A DNA stretch of 64,000 nt from Limnoperna fortunei (GCA_944474755.1 OX104114.1:29039220-29103219), one strand, 5' to 3'; shown: positions 34,903 to 46,410, counted from the stretch's first letter. The notes: generated by a model from the sequence alone, not told the origin. Numbers and translations are program-made.

Positions 34903-34985
34903 AAATATGGCGTAATTGGTTAGCTCGCAGATTATACGAATTACAGATCGCGAAACGCTGGTTCGAGTCCCGATGTTTTTCTTTT
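34903..34985 (+). tRNA. tRNA-like unit 1, inner X
   Basis: Box A TGGCGTAATTGG at 34908-34919, box B GGTTCGAGTCC at 34960-34970, TTTTT at 34976-34980. Spacing and terminator fit a type 2 Pol III gene. Acceptor and T stems are not well paired, so function as a tRNA is doubtful. Confidence 0.45.
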
Positions 34986-35529
34986 TTGTTGCTGTTTTTT
35001 TAAAGACTACTTTCATTTGTCACATATATTTAAGAAAGTTTGTATGATAAATGATAGTGAAGTGTCCAAAAATAGAATATTTTAAAGAACACAATTGGTA
35101 CGTAAAGGTTGAAAAAATTATGTGTCTAAACTAATACCGAAAGTGGACGAAACGTATGACATGCGCGAAACACACGTTCCGACGAAGTAAACGTAAAGAA
35201 TTTAATTTTGTTTCGTTTGTATCCACTCGAACAACAAACTGATAAGACTGTTCTAGAAGTCATTTTTATTGAAGTAAAACATCTTCAGCGATCACATCTC
35301 GATATGTCTCAATAAATGTTAATTTACACCATTATTTTTTATACGCAATAATTAAAGATGTTATAAAAACTACTAATCTATTAGCAAATATATAACGTCT
35401 GCAAAATGACAGTGCCGTAGGCAGCAGAGGATTCTCGGACTAGGAGTACACGTGCAATCAGTGCACCCCTTTTGTTTACGGCCTTGTATGACGCATAAAT
35501 AAGTTGCTTTTGAATGAAAATGTCTGTGT

Positions 35530-35605
35530 GTATGTGGCGTTTTTGCTTAACCCGTAGCTTGTGAATATTATACACCGCGAATCGATGGTTCGAGTCCCGA
35601 TGGTC
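35530..35605 (+). tRNA. tRNA-like unit 2, inner X
   Basis: Diverged tandem relative of unit 1: box A TGGCGTTTTTGCTTAACCC, box B GGTTCGAGTCCC at about 35588-35599. No clean terminator follows. Confidence 0.4.
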
Positions 35606-35700
35606 TATGTTTATTTTCTATTTAGCTTGCTTTTATTAACAGGAAACGTTTTAAACATATATTGATGTAGCAACATCGAATGCCAGCGCGAGCATATTCT

Positions 35701-35862
35701 TTAACCTTGTAAAAGTAATCGTCGGAAACCCATGCCCGGTCGCGTTCTCACTTTGCTACCACTTGGTGGTGGTAGCGGTGGTGGTAGCAAAGCGAAAACG
35801 CGACAGGCAAGTGGTAGCACAGTGAGAACGCGACCTGACGTGGGTTTCCGATGATGTGTAAA
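35701..35862. repeat. Hairpin in X (inner copy)
   Basis: Mirror copy of the hairpin at 32,234-32,396, with the same arms around a GGTGGTAGC spacer. Confidence 0.8.
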
Positions 35863-35871
35863 AGTAGATAA

Positions 35872-36285
35872 GGGACCGGTCAATATTAATTGGGGGGGGG
35901 GGGGTTGGGACCGGTGCATATCAAATTATCAGGTGTAAAAAGGGCTATGTCCTATCTCCCTAAAATACAAAAAAGTTGCCGTCCTACATCAGATGTGTTA
36001 TAAAAATGTGTGTCCTATCTAGTGAATAATTTTATGGTTACAATTCAGTATTTATGTTTGTTAAACAAGTTGTGCGATTACAGTATATTGGTTTTGAATT
36101 AAAACGTCAGAAAAAATTAGTTTTTTCATTGATGATATTGTTATGAAAAAAAACTAGCTGTCCTATCAGTATCAGTGCTGAAAATGACAAAATTTGGAGT
36201 CCCATATATACGCCAGCATAAAAAAGTATGTGTCCTATTGCATTGTGCACCGGTCCCACCACCCCAAAAAATATTGACCGGTCCC
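35872..36285. mobile_element. Harbinger-type MITE in inner X
   Basis: 414 bp, GGGACCGGTCAATATT ends, TAA flanks at 35869-35871 and 36286-36288 (complement of TTA). Beside it the T target site TATC is empty. Confidence 0.8.
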
Positions 36286-37765
36286 TAAATATATATCATT
36301 ACATGTGATAAAATAATAATTTACATGATAACGAGGGATATTTGTGTCATAAATGAAAACAAATTTATTTTGTATTTTCTACTTTAAACTGTAAAATTAT
36401 TTGCCCGTTAAGTTAAACGTTACCATTTTTTTACTCGTGCTTGTTTTTTTTTTGGCAGTTAACATCAAGGAAACCACGTGAGATAATCGTTTATGGATAG
36501 CATAAACTATCGTAATACATATGTGAATATTTAATACTTTTTAATTAAACATTACGCTTTGGATCTATAAAATTTTCTCCTAACCATGCAAAAAAGATAC
36601 AATAATTTCAGTACTTTTTACTGCTACTGTGGCGGCCGCATTTCAAGTTAATTATGTTTTGAATGTTGACCGAATTTTCGCGGATTTGGACACAATGTTA
36701 ACTTGAACATAGTGCAATCCGATTTCGAATTTCGAGCTTCAGCAGGCCAGTGGTACGTTATCCCGCCAGAGAAATGGGTATCATAGTATCATAGAAACTG
36801 TCACAATGTAGTAATTACAGCAATGGCCCTGACTTGGTACAGGCACTTCAAAAGAAATGATGGGTTAAACCAGGTTTTATGCATGCTCAATCTCCGACTT
36901 CAGGAATAGTAATATACAAATGTAAAGTTTAAATATAAATTTCACAGTTAGGGGACTACGTTAAAATTATTTGAGTTCTGTCAGTTTCTCAGTAACCACG
37001 CATTGTAACATGACAATATTTTTTATATAGTTTGCTGACAAATAGTACATGCAAGTTTGATAGGTGTCACCTGACCTTGACTAGAATTCATATCACTACG
37101 CTAACGTTTGTGGATAAGGTTACTTCTGTTGTAACTGTGCATGGTAGGATGAATGAGTGGCATGGCATATAGGTTCCTGTTGAATAGTACAAATTTCGCC
37201 TGAACATGACCTTTCATTTCATGGTCCAGTGAATACGTTAAAATTTTTTGGTCAGTGAAACTATGCATAGTGTAATGACAATACCTGGAATTTAGGTTCC
37301 TGTTGAATAATATATGACAGGTGTCTTCTGACATTGACCACGGTCCAGTGACTATGTTAAAGTTTTTGGAATATGTCAGTTCCGCTGAAACTATGCATGG
37401 TAGAACATCTAAACAGAATTTAAACGCACCTTTGAAATGGATCTATATATCTTCCTAAAAGTAATTATGTTTGGGATTTACCTAATACAAATTAGATTTA
37501 AATATTGGTTTTTGCAAAAATAGATATTTTGTTCGCTATTATATAATTGTTTAACAGTTTGTCTTACCAATAAGGTCACACAAAAATAATTTGTTTGACT
37601 TGATGGGATGCAGGACACCATCCTCCGTTTTTTTCTGGAAATCTCAGAATAGATATTGCACTGATGGTAAAATTAACATTAATATCTTTCATTATTAACT
37701 CATTTCAATAAAATTATTAAATACTACGACAGACTTATAACCTTAATATCAAATCTCCTTATTAA

Positions 37766-38029
37766 TTGTTTAAACATCAAAGTTTTCGATATGACGAGTT
37801 CGGTAAAGGCAAACATAATGAAAATTCAATCTTTAACAAGGGAGGTAATTCCGACAAATCTATATTTTATTACTTGTTTAACAGCTTTTTATCAACAGAA
37901 AAAAAAACTTTTAACCCAGACAGCCCTTATTTAAAATTACCTTCTGCCTGTATCTTCTATCAATTTGTATATTGTGATAAAATTGACGAAGAAATAGTGA
38001 TTACCAAGTTTTGGTTTAAAAGCTTGTAA
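37766..38029 (+). CDS. Small unassigned ORF in element X, inner copy
   Basis: Same 87-codon ORF as at 25,494-25,757, with identical translation. No domain recognised. Confidence 0.2.
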   Translation: MFKHQSFRYDEFGKGKHNENSIFNKGGNSDKSIFYYLFNSFLSTEKKTFNPDSPYLKLPSACIFYQFVYCDKIDEEIVITKFWFKSL

Positions 38030-39010
38030 TTCTCAAAAAGCAAAGATTTTTGCATGAGAAAAGCATTCATTTTTGCGAGATAAAGTTTTTCTATATTTAT
38101 TTAAATCAGAACCTGCCTGTAACAGGTATCTATACATCGTGTGTTAACATTTGGTGAATATTTGATGAGCAGAACAGAAGTTAATTTACTGAAACCATCT
38201 TCAAATTAAAGCTGAATTGAAATAGCCAATAGATTTGGCAAGCATGGAAGCACGTGAAGTGTATCGCGCATGCGCATGATAGCACCAAAATAAGACCGTA
38301 TTTTTAATGCTATGTCTGGATGCTCAAATTACTGCAAAGATGAGTTATTTTCAAGAGGGGGCCAAAAATGGCCCTTACCCTACCTTGTCCTTTTATCAGT
38401 GCCTGATAGATGTATTTTATTATCAAAATTTAGCTGTTTCATCACTGTTAAACGTTTAAATTGTTACATATTAAAATATTTACTTAATTTATCCCTATAT
38501 TGATTTTTTTACACATTTCTATCTAAGTTTGTCAACAATGTTTAACAATTATCAGCATAAATGGATGTATATACAGATTCGGAAATGCAAGTCCGGTCCG
38601 GTTGTAGGCTTACATACTATGCTGAACAATACAAAAATCACGCGAATTTGGGGACAAAATATTAATTTTTTAATATGAGCGGACGCGTGTACCACAAATA
38701 TATTTTACACATTAAACACTGTTTTTGCAACAAATAATACAGTCAAATATCTTTGTGGTACACGCGTCCGCTCATATTTAAAATGGTGTTCGAAATCACG
38801 AAAACGTACCGATTTTCACAGGCCACTACAATTGGCCTATGTTAGTAAGGTGCATATAATAATTTTACATGATAAGAAAAGAAAGTTATATTGATTTTCT
38901 GTAAGAAGGGATAATGTACCTTTGAAAAAACATTATGATCTACAGATTGTAGTCTTTTCATTTTTAGCGAAAATTGGGGGCCAGTGACAGTAGGTTATCC
39001 TACCTTGTCC

Positions 39011-39434
39011 TTTAGCATTGTTGAGGGACAAAACATCATCAATATAGCGGAATGTTAAATTAAAGGTCTGGGCCAGTGTCTTTTCTTTCTTCATCAGCAG
39101 GCCTCTTAGGAACTCAGCCTCATAAGAGTACAAATATAGGTCGGCGAGGAGAGTAGCACAATTTGTACCAATTTGAATACCAACAGTCTGTTCAAAGACC
39201 TGTCCTCCAAACATGACGAATATGTTGTCAATCTGAAAATCTAACGTATGACAGATTTGGTCTTGAGTATATTTAGTATTAGATTTATAGTCATTGATGA
39301 CGAAGTAAATTCTTTCATGACTAATTACTAAGTATTTATATCGTGTCTTTCCGTTTTTCTTAAAAAAGCAGCGTTAAATTCGGCGAAGAACCTATTAGTG
39401 TCAACAATGAAAACGATGTTTTCTGAAGCGGGCA
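39011..39434 (-). pseudogene. RT family, N-terminal half (split by X)
   Basis: The open minus-strand frame runs from about 39434: FLRKNGKTRYKYLVISHERI, DFQIDNIFVMFGGQVF, GIQIGTNCATLLADLYLYSY, TFRYIDDVLSLNNAK. It is cut after AAA by the right end of X. GTNC and YIDD are RT motifs B-like and C, and both look intact. The 5' part is missing beyond 39,435, where an unrelated tandem repeat begins. With 24,705-25,132 it makes one RT gene broken by the X insertion. Confidence 0.85.
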
Positions 39435-39436
39435 TT

Positions 39437-40490
39437 GATGCATTCGGGTAAACGAACTTGTGCTATCGCTTTATATCAAGCTGGGATACTGTCCCAAGAA
39501 ATTATAAATAGAACTGGACAGTACAAATTGCGAACTATAGTTTTTAAAGTTCTTAAACATATAATTTCATTTGATTTTTGTCATATTTTTCAAACAGTTC
39601 TTTTTACAAAAGAGATATACACCACCGTTTTAGGACTTTTTTTAGGTAAGTCAATGCAGACCTTGATTTAAAACCGTGGGTTAGTATGTATATAACTTAC
39701 TCTTTTTACAAACAAAAAATGTTTCAACCATAGTATATAATATATTTCGAAACTTCAAAATTACAAGATTCTTGAATGTACATGAGCTAAAGACAGGAAC
39801 AACTTAACCTTTACGTTACGGTAGAATATTACCTTCATTCTCTTAAATGCTAAACCAACGTTTTCACACTAAGGTCACAAGGGTCATTCATCGTGGTATT
39901 ATGCGCATATATGTAAAGTATTACATTATATATGTACATCTATTATTTATGGCGAGAACATTCGGGTAAACGAACCTCTGCTATCGCTTTATATCAAGCG
40001 GGGATACTGTACCAAGAAATTATAAATAGAACTGGACAGTAAAAATTGCGAACATTAGTTTTTAAAGTTCTTAAACATATAATTTCATTTGATTTTTGTC
40101 TTATTTTTCAAACAGTTCTGTATAAAAAAGAGATATACACCACCGATTTAGGATTTTCTTTTAGGTAAGTCAACTGTAGGCCTTGATTTAAAACTGTGGG
40201 TTAGAATGTATATAACTTACTCTTTTTACAAACAAAAAATGTTTCAACCATAGTACATAATATATTTCGAAACTTCGAAATTACAAGATTCTTGAATGTA
40301 CATGAGCTAAAGACAGGAACAACTTAACATTTACGTTAAAGTAGAATATTACCTTCATTCTCTTAAATGCTAGACCAACGTTTTGACACTAAGGTCACAA
40401 GAGCACTTCATTCATCATAGTATTATGCGCATATATGTAAAATATTACGTTATATATGTACATCTATTATTTATGGCGAGAACATTTTTA
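39437..40490. repeat. Tandem pair of ~525-bp units
   Basis: 'cattcgggtaaacgaac' starts units at about 39,440 and 39,960. Both end in 'tctattatttatggcgagaa'. Divergence is a few percent. No coding content. The left edge coincides with the 5' truncation of the RT fragment. Confidence 0.9.
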
Positions 40491-40560
40491 CTCTTAATTT
40501 AAATTAATGGTTGTTTAACTCGTAACTTACCTCTTTGCTTGTTTCATTGTATCCAGTTAT

Positions 40561-41689
40561 ACAATTGTACGAAAGCCCAGAAGGCTCATTCGATATTCGA
40601 AATTCGAGATTCAAGATTCGAAACTCGAAATTCGAATATTCGAAATTCGAAATTCGAGATTCGAGATTCGAAACTCGAGATTCGAAATTCGAAATTCAAT
40701 ATAGTTATAACCAATCAAATTGTGTGTAACAAAATCCTCTACCAATCAGAATAATTCTTATATAAACGTGCTATTATGCTTATTTGGTGTTTTAACAGTC
40801 GACATATTTGTCAACGAATGACTTGTTCAACATGGTTTTGTTAAAAAAATCAAATTTATAAGCTTTATTTGTTATTTTATCAAATGAATTCAGTTTACAA
40901 TAACATCTTGATTTTACAAATCAAGAAACAAAAATGTACATGTAAAACGGAATTTTTTTGTGTGTGGGGCTATCAGGGGTGGATCCAGAGGGGGCCCTCC
41001 CTTTTGACGGAAAAATTTGGTTGGATATATAGGAAATCATTGAAGCATGACCAAAGTGGCCCCCCTTGGCCAGTCAGTGCCCCACCCTTTTCGAAATTTT
41101 GGATCCGCCACTGGCTTATTTTGGCCCTTTGAACTTAGAAATGTGCTGAAAATACCCATTAATTATCTTGTCAGCACAAATCCTCTGAAACTACTCAGTA
41201 CTATACAAAATTTTATGAAACTTGGTATGTAACTAGTACACCATATATGTAGTGCATATTATCAGGAATTGTTGATTCCTAAATTTATATGGTAGTTATG
41301 GCTCTTTGAACTTGGGAATTTTCAGTAATCCTCAATAATCATGGTTTTAGCATTAACTCCCCTAAAACAACTCAACCAAATTTTATGTAGTTTCGATATA
41401 ACCAAGGAATTCTGATTGGTAGAGATTATGTCACACGCAATCTAATTAGCTAAAACTATATTGAATTTCGAATTTCGAATCTCGATTTTCGAATTTCGAA
41501 TCTCGAATTTCGAATTTTGAATCTCGAATCTCGAATTTCGAATATATAAGAACTATTCTGATTGGTTGACGATTATGTCACACGCAATCTGATTGGTTAT
41601 AACTATATTGAATTTCGAATTTCGAATCTCGAATTTCGAATTTCGATTCTCGAATTTCGAATGAGCCTTCTGGGCTTTCGTACAATTGT
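40561..41689. mobile_element. Foldback element built from TTCGAAA repeats
   Basis: The outer TIR ACAATTGTACGAAAGCCCAG followed by AAGGCTCATTCGA is present at both ends. Next, both arms contain a short-period array of ATTCGAAATTCGAGATTCGA type (40,588-40,700; 41,465-41,660), then a further inverted block ('ataaccaatcaaattgtgtg' type) that is doubled on the right. A nested MITE lies in the centre. No TSD could be identified with confidence. Confidence 0.85.
40972..41116. mobile_element. Small MITE nested in the foldback element
   Basis: It starts 'caggggtggatccagagggg' and ends 'ttttggatccgccactggc'. GGATCC-containing inverted ends with G- and C-rich subterminal stretches match a MITE type common in molluscs. 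Confidence 0.6.
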
Positions 41690-42574
41690 GCTACCTTTCA
41701 CTCAATACGCGCTTTATTTAAACCTTATGGGGAATATAGATGTCAAACTATGTAAAGTAACAAAAAAATGTCATCTGACGTATACACATTTAAATCAACT
41801 GAACTTCTGTTAATTAATGTTATCATTGTACTTTAATGTTTTTACCTTTGGTCAGCATTTCTAATACGTGACAACTGTGACACCTGTACGTCGCCTAGTT
41901 TGGCACATGGCGCATATAAGATGTTTGATATTATTTTGTTCGTTGTTAATTATTTTTTATAAAACAAACATATGGTCGAGATAGATTTTATTTTACAATT
42001 TCTACTTAGGATCGCATCAAATGTTCTTTTTTATGGATTTTTCATTTTGACAACAGATACATAATTTTCTTCAGTTTGCTAATGAGTGATTCACAGTGAT
42101 ATTCTATAAAGTTTAGTTTAAATATATTTTATTGTCAAAATAACCAATATGATCGAACAAAAGTTATTACAACTTATGAAGTTCTCTCTGTTCAATAAAT
42201 CTTATAAACTATTGCATAAGATGACAGCAAAGTTATTACTACACATACAGAAAATTAATGACACATAACACAATATACAAAGCACTACATTTACTGTATA
42301 AACAATGCAAGGAAAAGGCAACCAAAATAATAAGGTGTGGGAGTCCATCTATGACGGAAATCTCTTGGAATAGTGAATGTAACTGTGTACATGTCTAACA
42401 ATAACAGTGTTCACTTCTTTACGAAGGCTATCAGAACCAAAATGGACTATTTCAATAGAGGGATTAGTAATTCGCATTAATGGATATATAAAAAAAATAT
42501 TTCTAATATAAGGAGTCTTCTAAGGGACAACCACAGTATGGTCAAGAAGACTTTAATTACTAAAAGGGTTTTTT

Positions 42575-42870
42575 TTGCTGAGTGGTTACGGTGGTAATTC
42601 TACTAATTCTGTCAACACTGAGGTTCAGAGTTTGAGTCTCAATGCGGGCAGGATTCAGGGTTCACGCAACTACAATTGAGGGCTTGATGGCCGACGGGTG
42701 CAGGTGGTTATTCTACTAATTCTGTCAACACTGAGGTTGCAAGTTTTAGTCTAAATGCGGGCAGGCTTCTCGCGACTAACATTAATTGACACGGATTGCC
42801 AGTTTTCCTACCAAAGGTCGGGGTTTTCTCCCGGTACCCAAGCTTCTTCTCCCATAATTTTGGCGCTAAC
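42575..42870 (+). repeat. tRNA-derived SINE with doubled head
   Basis: Two consecutive heads ('attctgtcaacactgaggtt' at about 42,606 and 42,721) precede one body ('cggattgccagttttcctac', 'gggttttctcccggtaccca'). A related copy stands at the equivalent place of the third duplication unit (58,060-58,260). Confidence 0.75.
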
Positions 42871-43796
42871 AACAATTCAAACATCCAATATATCCAAATC
42901 TGATGTTAAGATAAAAGTGCAAATGCGCGGCAAATTAGAAAGAGAGTGTTATTTTGTTATGGAGAAATCACTCCTGATGTACTTTTTTTACACTTTTCAT
43001 AAAGTATAAATGAAACTATATATAAATTTGCCTAATATCCCGTCGAATGGATGCCGAAAATATATTACTTATCTAAAACAATCACACACAAACAGGTTGA
43101 AAATACACCTCGGTGAAAGTTCTTCCCAACGACAGACGGCTAATGCAGGCCCAGGTAAAATAAGAGATTCTCTAGAAACTCTTTTGTTTGTTTAATATAG
43201 AAAATAACTTAAATTATATCAGATTTATAGAATTTTGATGAGTATTTACTGAAAGGTAGGTAGAACAAAAATGCCGCTCAATTTTTCCGGTTTACTCGAT
43301 TACTATGTCAAATAGAAATTGTACCCGTTGTACAATAGCCGAGAATATGCCAAGATATTCAATGCATAGATGGAGGCAAGTTCACATAAGCATGTTTCTT
43401 TTTTACATTTGAAGAAAACTTTCCCTTTTGATACTCAAAATAATATCTTGTCACCTTTTAGAATAGCATTTAAGGAAAATATTGACTAGTATTCATCAAA
43501 AACAGCTTTGAACATCATATTATCGAAAATTACGTTTCGCAAAATTAGCAATCCTTACGTCTTGAGTGTTTATCTAACAGTAACAGTCTCTAACTAATAT
43601 AGTTGCAAACTTGAAACTTATTTTTTCTATATTTTTGCAGGAGTTGATAATTTTTTAACAGACGACCCCATCATTTTTGTGCCCAGGATCAGTTCCTGCA
43701 GACTTACAGGCAAGGGTCCGCTCAGTCTCGTACTGTTAACATTTTTGTCCGCATTCGATTGATTATATTCTGTAAAGGTCGGGAATAAAAGAAATA

Positions 43797-44420
43797 GCAA
43801 TAATTCCACTGTAAACTCCGGTGTACGTTATTTTTCTTTTAATATAAGCACTACCGATTTACACTACCAATTAAACTTCCATAACATATTCGTGTTTAAA
43901 CATAACATTTTTTAAGGTTTTAGCAAAATATTTGTATTTTCGTTTTCTTTTGATACTGTGGGAGCTATGGTTAGACATAGTCAATGTTAAACTTTGAAAT
44001 ATATATTTTTAAGATAGAGGTATACATTTTAAAAGCCTCGCAAAGCTATAAATGATTTTACAATTGTCTCAGTTGACTTTGTTTCAGAGGCAAAATAGTA
44101 AGAAAATCGACCGAACAGCAAGAACCGAAAGTCGAGAGACCAGTATAAATCCGGATATAGATAAACATATAGATTTGGTCATACGACACAAAACAAAAAC
44201 AAAGGAGTAGTCTGAACCTAGTCAGGTGCTCCAGATGAGTAAGAATTGCCTGCCTCAGATTAGAAACCCTTCGAGTTACTAATTGCCATGTCTGGGAAAA
44301 AGTCAAATCTAGGAATAGGAAAGACACTCAGCAAAAAAGTCCGATTGTATTTTAGAGACTGATTTCCCATGATGATCAATTAATTTATGTTGACGACCAT
44401 AGAACTTCAGGATGTTATCC
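43797..44420. repeat. Local duplicate, repeated at 46,475-47,090
   Basis: Starting 'caataattccactgtaaact', the block is repeated 2.68 kb downstream with high identity. It includes the 3' tail of the RT family on the minus strand (44,080-44,340). In copy 1 of the duplication there is only one equivalent (10,080-11,150). Confidence 0.8.
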
Positions 44421-44579
44421 ATGTACATACATAATTAAACAAAAAACCTAAAAGGTATAAATAAATTAATAGATACCTAAAAAGGGGTGGGGTGGGGGTA
44501 AATAAATAAATAAATAAACAATTAAATTGTATAAAAGTTATACAATATGGATAAGTAATAATGTGTATAAATATTAATA

Positions 44580-45870
44580 AAATGTCAATCTGCGGGTTAA
44601 GTCCGTCTGGATGTAGTGTTTGAAGTTTTTTTTTATCAAAAAAGGATTCTTTGACTTTTCTGTAAGTATCTTCCCATAGACTTTTTCAATTCCAGGTACC
44701 GAGAAATCATCAATGCTGTGTCCATCTGTATAAAAATGTGTGGCTACGGAGTCTTGTTTTTTTTCTTATTTTTGAAAAGTTTAAAAGCATTTTGTGATAA
44801 AACGTGTCACCAGTTTGTCCAACATATACAATACTGTTACATGTTTTACAAAATATCGCATAAATTATTCCAACTGTTTTACAATTTATATGTCCTTGTA
44901 TCTGGTATTTTGTCCCGTCCTTTCCTTTAAAACTATTATCTTTAACTATGTATGGGCACAAAGCACAATTTTTGCCGCATGGCTCACATTTATTTTCTTT
45001 ATGATAAAATTTGTTATTATGTTTCTTATGGACAAGAATATCTTTTATATTTTTGTCTCTGCGGAATGCAACTAGTGGTGGTTGTGGAAAAATATCTTTT
45101 AAATTTTCTGATCTGTGTAATGTTGATATGTGTTTATGTAAAATTGAATGGATGTTAGGTAAGGTATCGGAATAGGTCAATACCAGTGGCACTCTGTCAT
45201 TTTTTTTTCGTTTTGTATTTGAGAAGGTCTTCCCTGTCTAAATTGTCTACTTTATTTAGTTGTTTAATGATCAGTTCCGTTTTGTATCCCCGTTTTTGAA
45301 GCTGTTCTTTCAAATCATTTTTTCTCCTTTCATACTCTGTTGGTATAGAACAAATTCTTTTTAATCTCACACCAATGCCATATGGAATTGATTCTTTGGT
45401 TTTTCTAAGGTGGTTTGAACTTATATGTAAATATTGATGTTTATCTGTTTCTTTTGAATAAAGATCAGTTTCAATATATCCGTTTGAAATTTGTATTTTG
45501 GTGTCAAGAAATACTATCGTATCTTTTGATGATCTTAATCTCGAGTTTTATTCGGGGGTAAATATTGTTAGCCGTATTTACAAATTCATTGAGTGTATCT
45601 TCTCCGCTTGTCCATATTCCCCAAATATCATCTACATACCTCCAGTAGCATAATGGTTTATGTTCACTAATCTCAAATAGTTTTTTTCCCATTGACCCAT
45701 GTACGCACACGCATAATTCATTCCTAGTTTAGATCCGATGGCTGTTCCTGAATATAAAATTTATTATTGAATAAAAAATATTATTTTCAAAAACAACGTC
45801 CATTAAAGTTAAAGCATCTTCAGTTGGTATCTTTATAGATAGAAATATAAATTCAAAAACGAATCTATAT
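44580..45870 (-). pseudogene. Penelope-like element (RT plus GIY-YIG endonuclease)
   Basis: Order on the minus strand: PTEDALTLMDVVF (near 45,800), ACAYMG, CYWRYVDDIWGIW (RT motif C, near 45,640), a frameshift near 45,540, FLDTKIQISNGYIETDLYSK, SIPYGIGVRLKRICSIP, RRKNDLKEQLQKRGYKTEL. After a stop near 45,205 it continues TYSDTLPNIHSILHKHI, FRRDKNIKDILVHKK, a Cys-rich CEPCGKNCALC, and the GIY-YIG core YAIFCKTCNSIVYVGQTG (near 44,800). It ends HFYTDGHSIDDFSVPG in another frame. Penelope-like elements combine this RT with a GIY-YIG nuclease. The 5' part of the RT is missing and at least three lesions are present. Confidence 0.9.
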
Positions 45871-45974
45871 GCACGCTTCTGTATAATTGCTTACAGATCC
45901 ATTCTGATTGTATGAAAATCGTTGTTATTAATCTCAACCAAAAGTAACACTAGGCCAGTTTTTTAGCAGACGGA

Positions 45975-46130
45975 TCTGGTCTAGAGGTTACATCTCTGTC
46001 TTTACATGCTAGGCGCAGTAGCCATAGATGTTATAAACTGGCACGAGTTCGATTCCCGAGGTGTGACGGTTCAAAAATCAAATCTGTGTGTACAGATGAT
46101 TTTCAGAGTGGAAATTCTTATTGCTTGTTG
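45975..46130 (+). repeat. Second tRNA-derived SINE type
   Basis: Box A-like TGGTCTAGAGGTTACATC, box B CGAGTTCGATTCCCG, then a body 'ggttcaaaaatcaaat' and 'gattttcagagtgga'. A 3' fragment of the same family is at 50,430-50,520 on the minus strand. It is distinct from the main SINE. Confidence 0.6.
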
Positions 46131-46144
46131 ATAACAGTAAGGCT

Positions 46145-46410
46145 TATTTGTTCGTTTAAATGTTGTTTAACGCCACTTTCAGCTATTTTTCAGCTATTTT
46201 ATGGCGTTCAGCTTTTATTGTGGAAGGAAGTCGGAGTAACCGGAGAAAACCCTTGACATTCGCTAGGAAACTGGCAATCATTGTTAATTAAGATTGGAGT
46301 CGAGTGCACTCTGCCCGCAGTGAGACTCGAACATGCAATCTCAGTTTTGACAGACGACGTGATAAATAGCTGACGAACTACCTTAACCACTCGGCCACCA
46401 AGGACCCTCA
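46145..46410 (-). repeat. tRNA-derived SINE within a duplicated 350-bp block
   Basis: Main SINE family. Identity with 52,240-52,500 extends beyond the SINE on both sides ('gcttgttgataacagtaagg' before; 'gagctaaca' and 'gagtaataataacatacg' after). One copy therefore arose by DNA duplication rather than retroposition. Confidence 0.8.

Larger units (their letters stand above)
33740..38390 (-). mobile_element. Element X, inner copy inserted in outer X, opposite orientation
   Basis: A complete 4,651-bp copy. The ends are GGACAAGGTAGGATAACC (33740) and the complement of GGACAAGGTAGGGTAAGG (38390). It interrupts the outer X between ggaatggAAA and TTTtatcag. The inner copy itself contains the intact sequence of that site (complement of 34350-34371: ggaatggAAATTTTatcag). 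Adding AAA and TTTT restores it exactly, so no base was duplicated. The arms of the two copies are nearly identical, giving a palindrome with ~4-kb arms, interrupted on the left by T. It encodes no transposase. Confidence 0.88.
25133..39010 (+). mobile_element. Element X, outer copy (Spy-like, no TSD), interrupted twice
   Basis: The ends are GGACAAGGTAGGGTAAGGGC (25133) and the reverse complement of GGACAAGGTAGGATAACC (to 39010). The flanks are ...caccAAA and TTTagcatt..., with no target duplication. Without its two insertions (T at 27,662-32,229; inner X at 33,740-38,390) it is about 4.65 kb. The X parts are 25,133-27,661, 32,230-33,739 and 38,391-39,010. Insertion between AAA and TTT with no TSD is the signature published for Spy transposons. 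No transposase-size ORF exists: the longest are 87 and 77 codons, of unknown nature. X would need a transposase supplied in trans. Confidence 0.8.

Noticed and set aside
33118..35605. The tRNA-like units as functional tRNA genes
   Set aside because: Boxes A and B are good, but the acceptor and T stems do not pair and no credible anticodon arm can be drawn, so I call them tRNA-like only.
32230..38390. Palindrome as an assembly foldback artefact
   Set aside because: The two arms differ by a 4.57-kb insertion with its own TSD, by asymmetric order of segments, and by scattered substitutions. An artefact would be a simple mirror image.
25133..39010. Element X as a Helitron (A|T insertion, no TSD)
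   Set aside because: Both ends are inverted repeats (GGACAAGGTAGG). There is no 5' TC, no CTRR 3' end with a preceding hairpin, and the target is AAA|TTT on both occasions.
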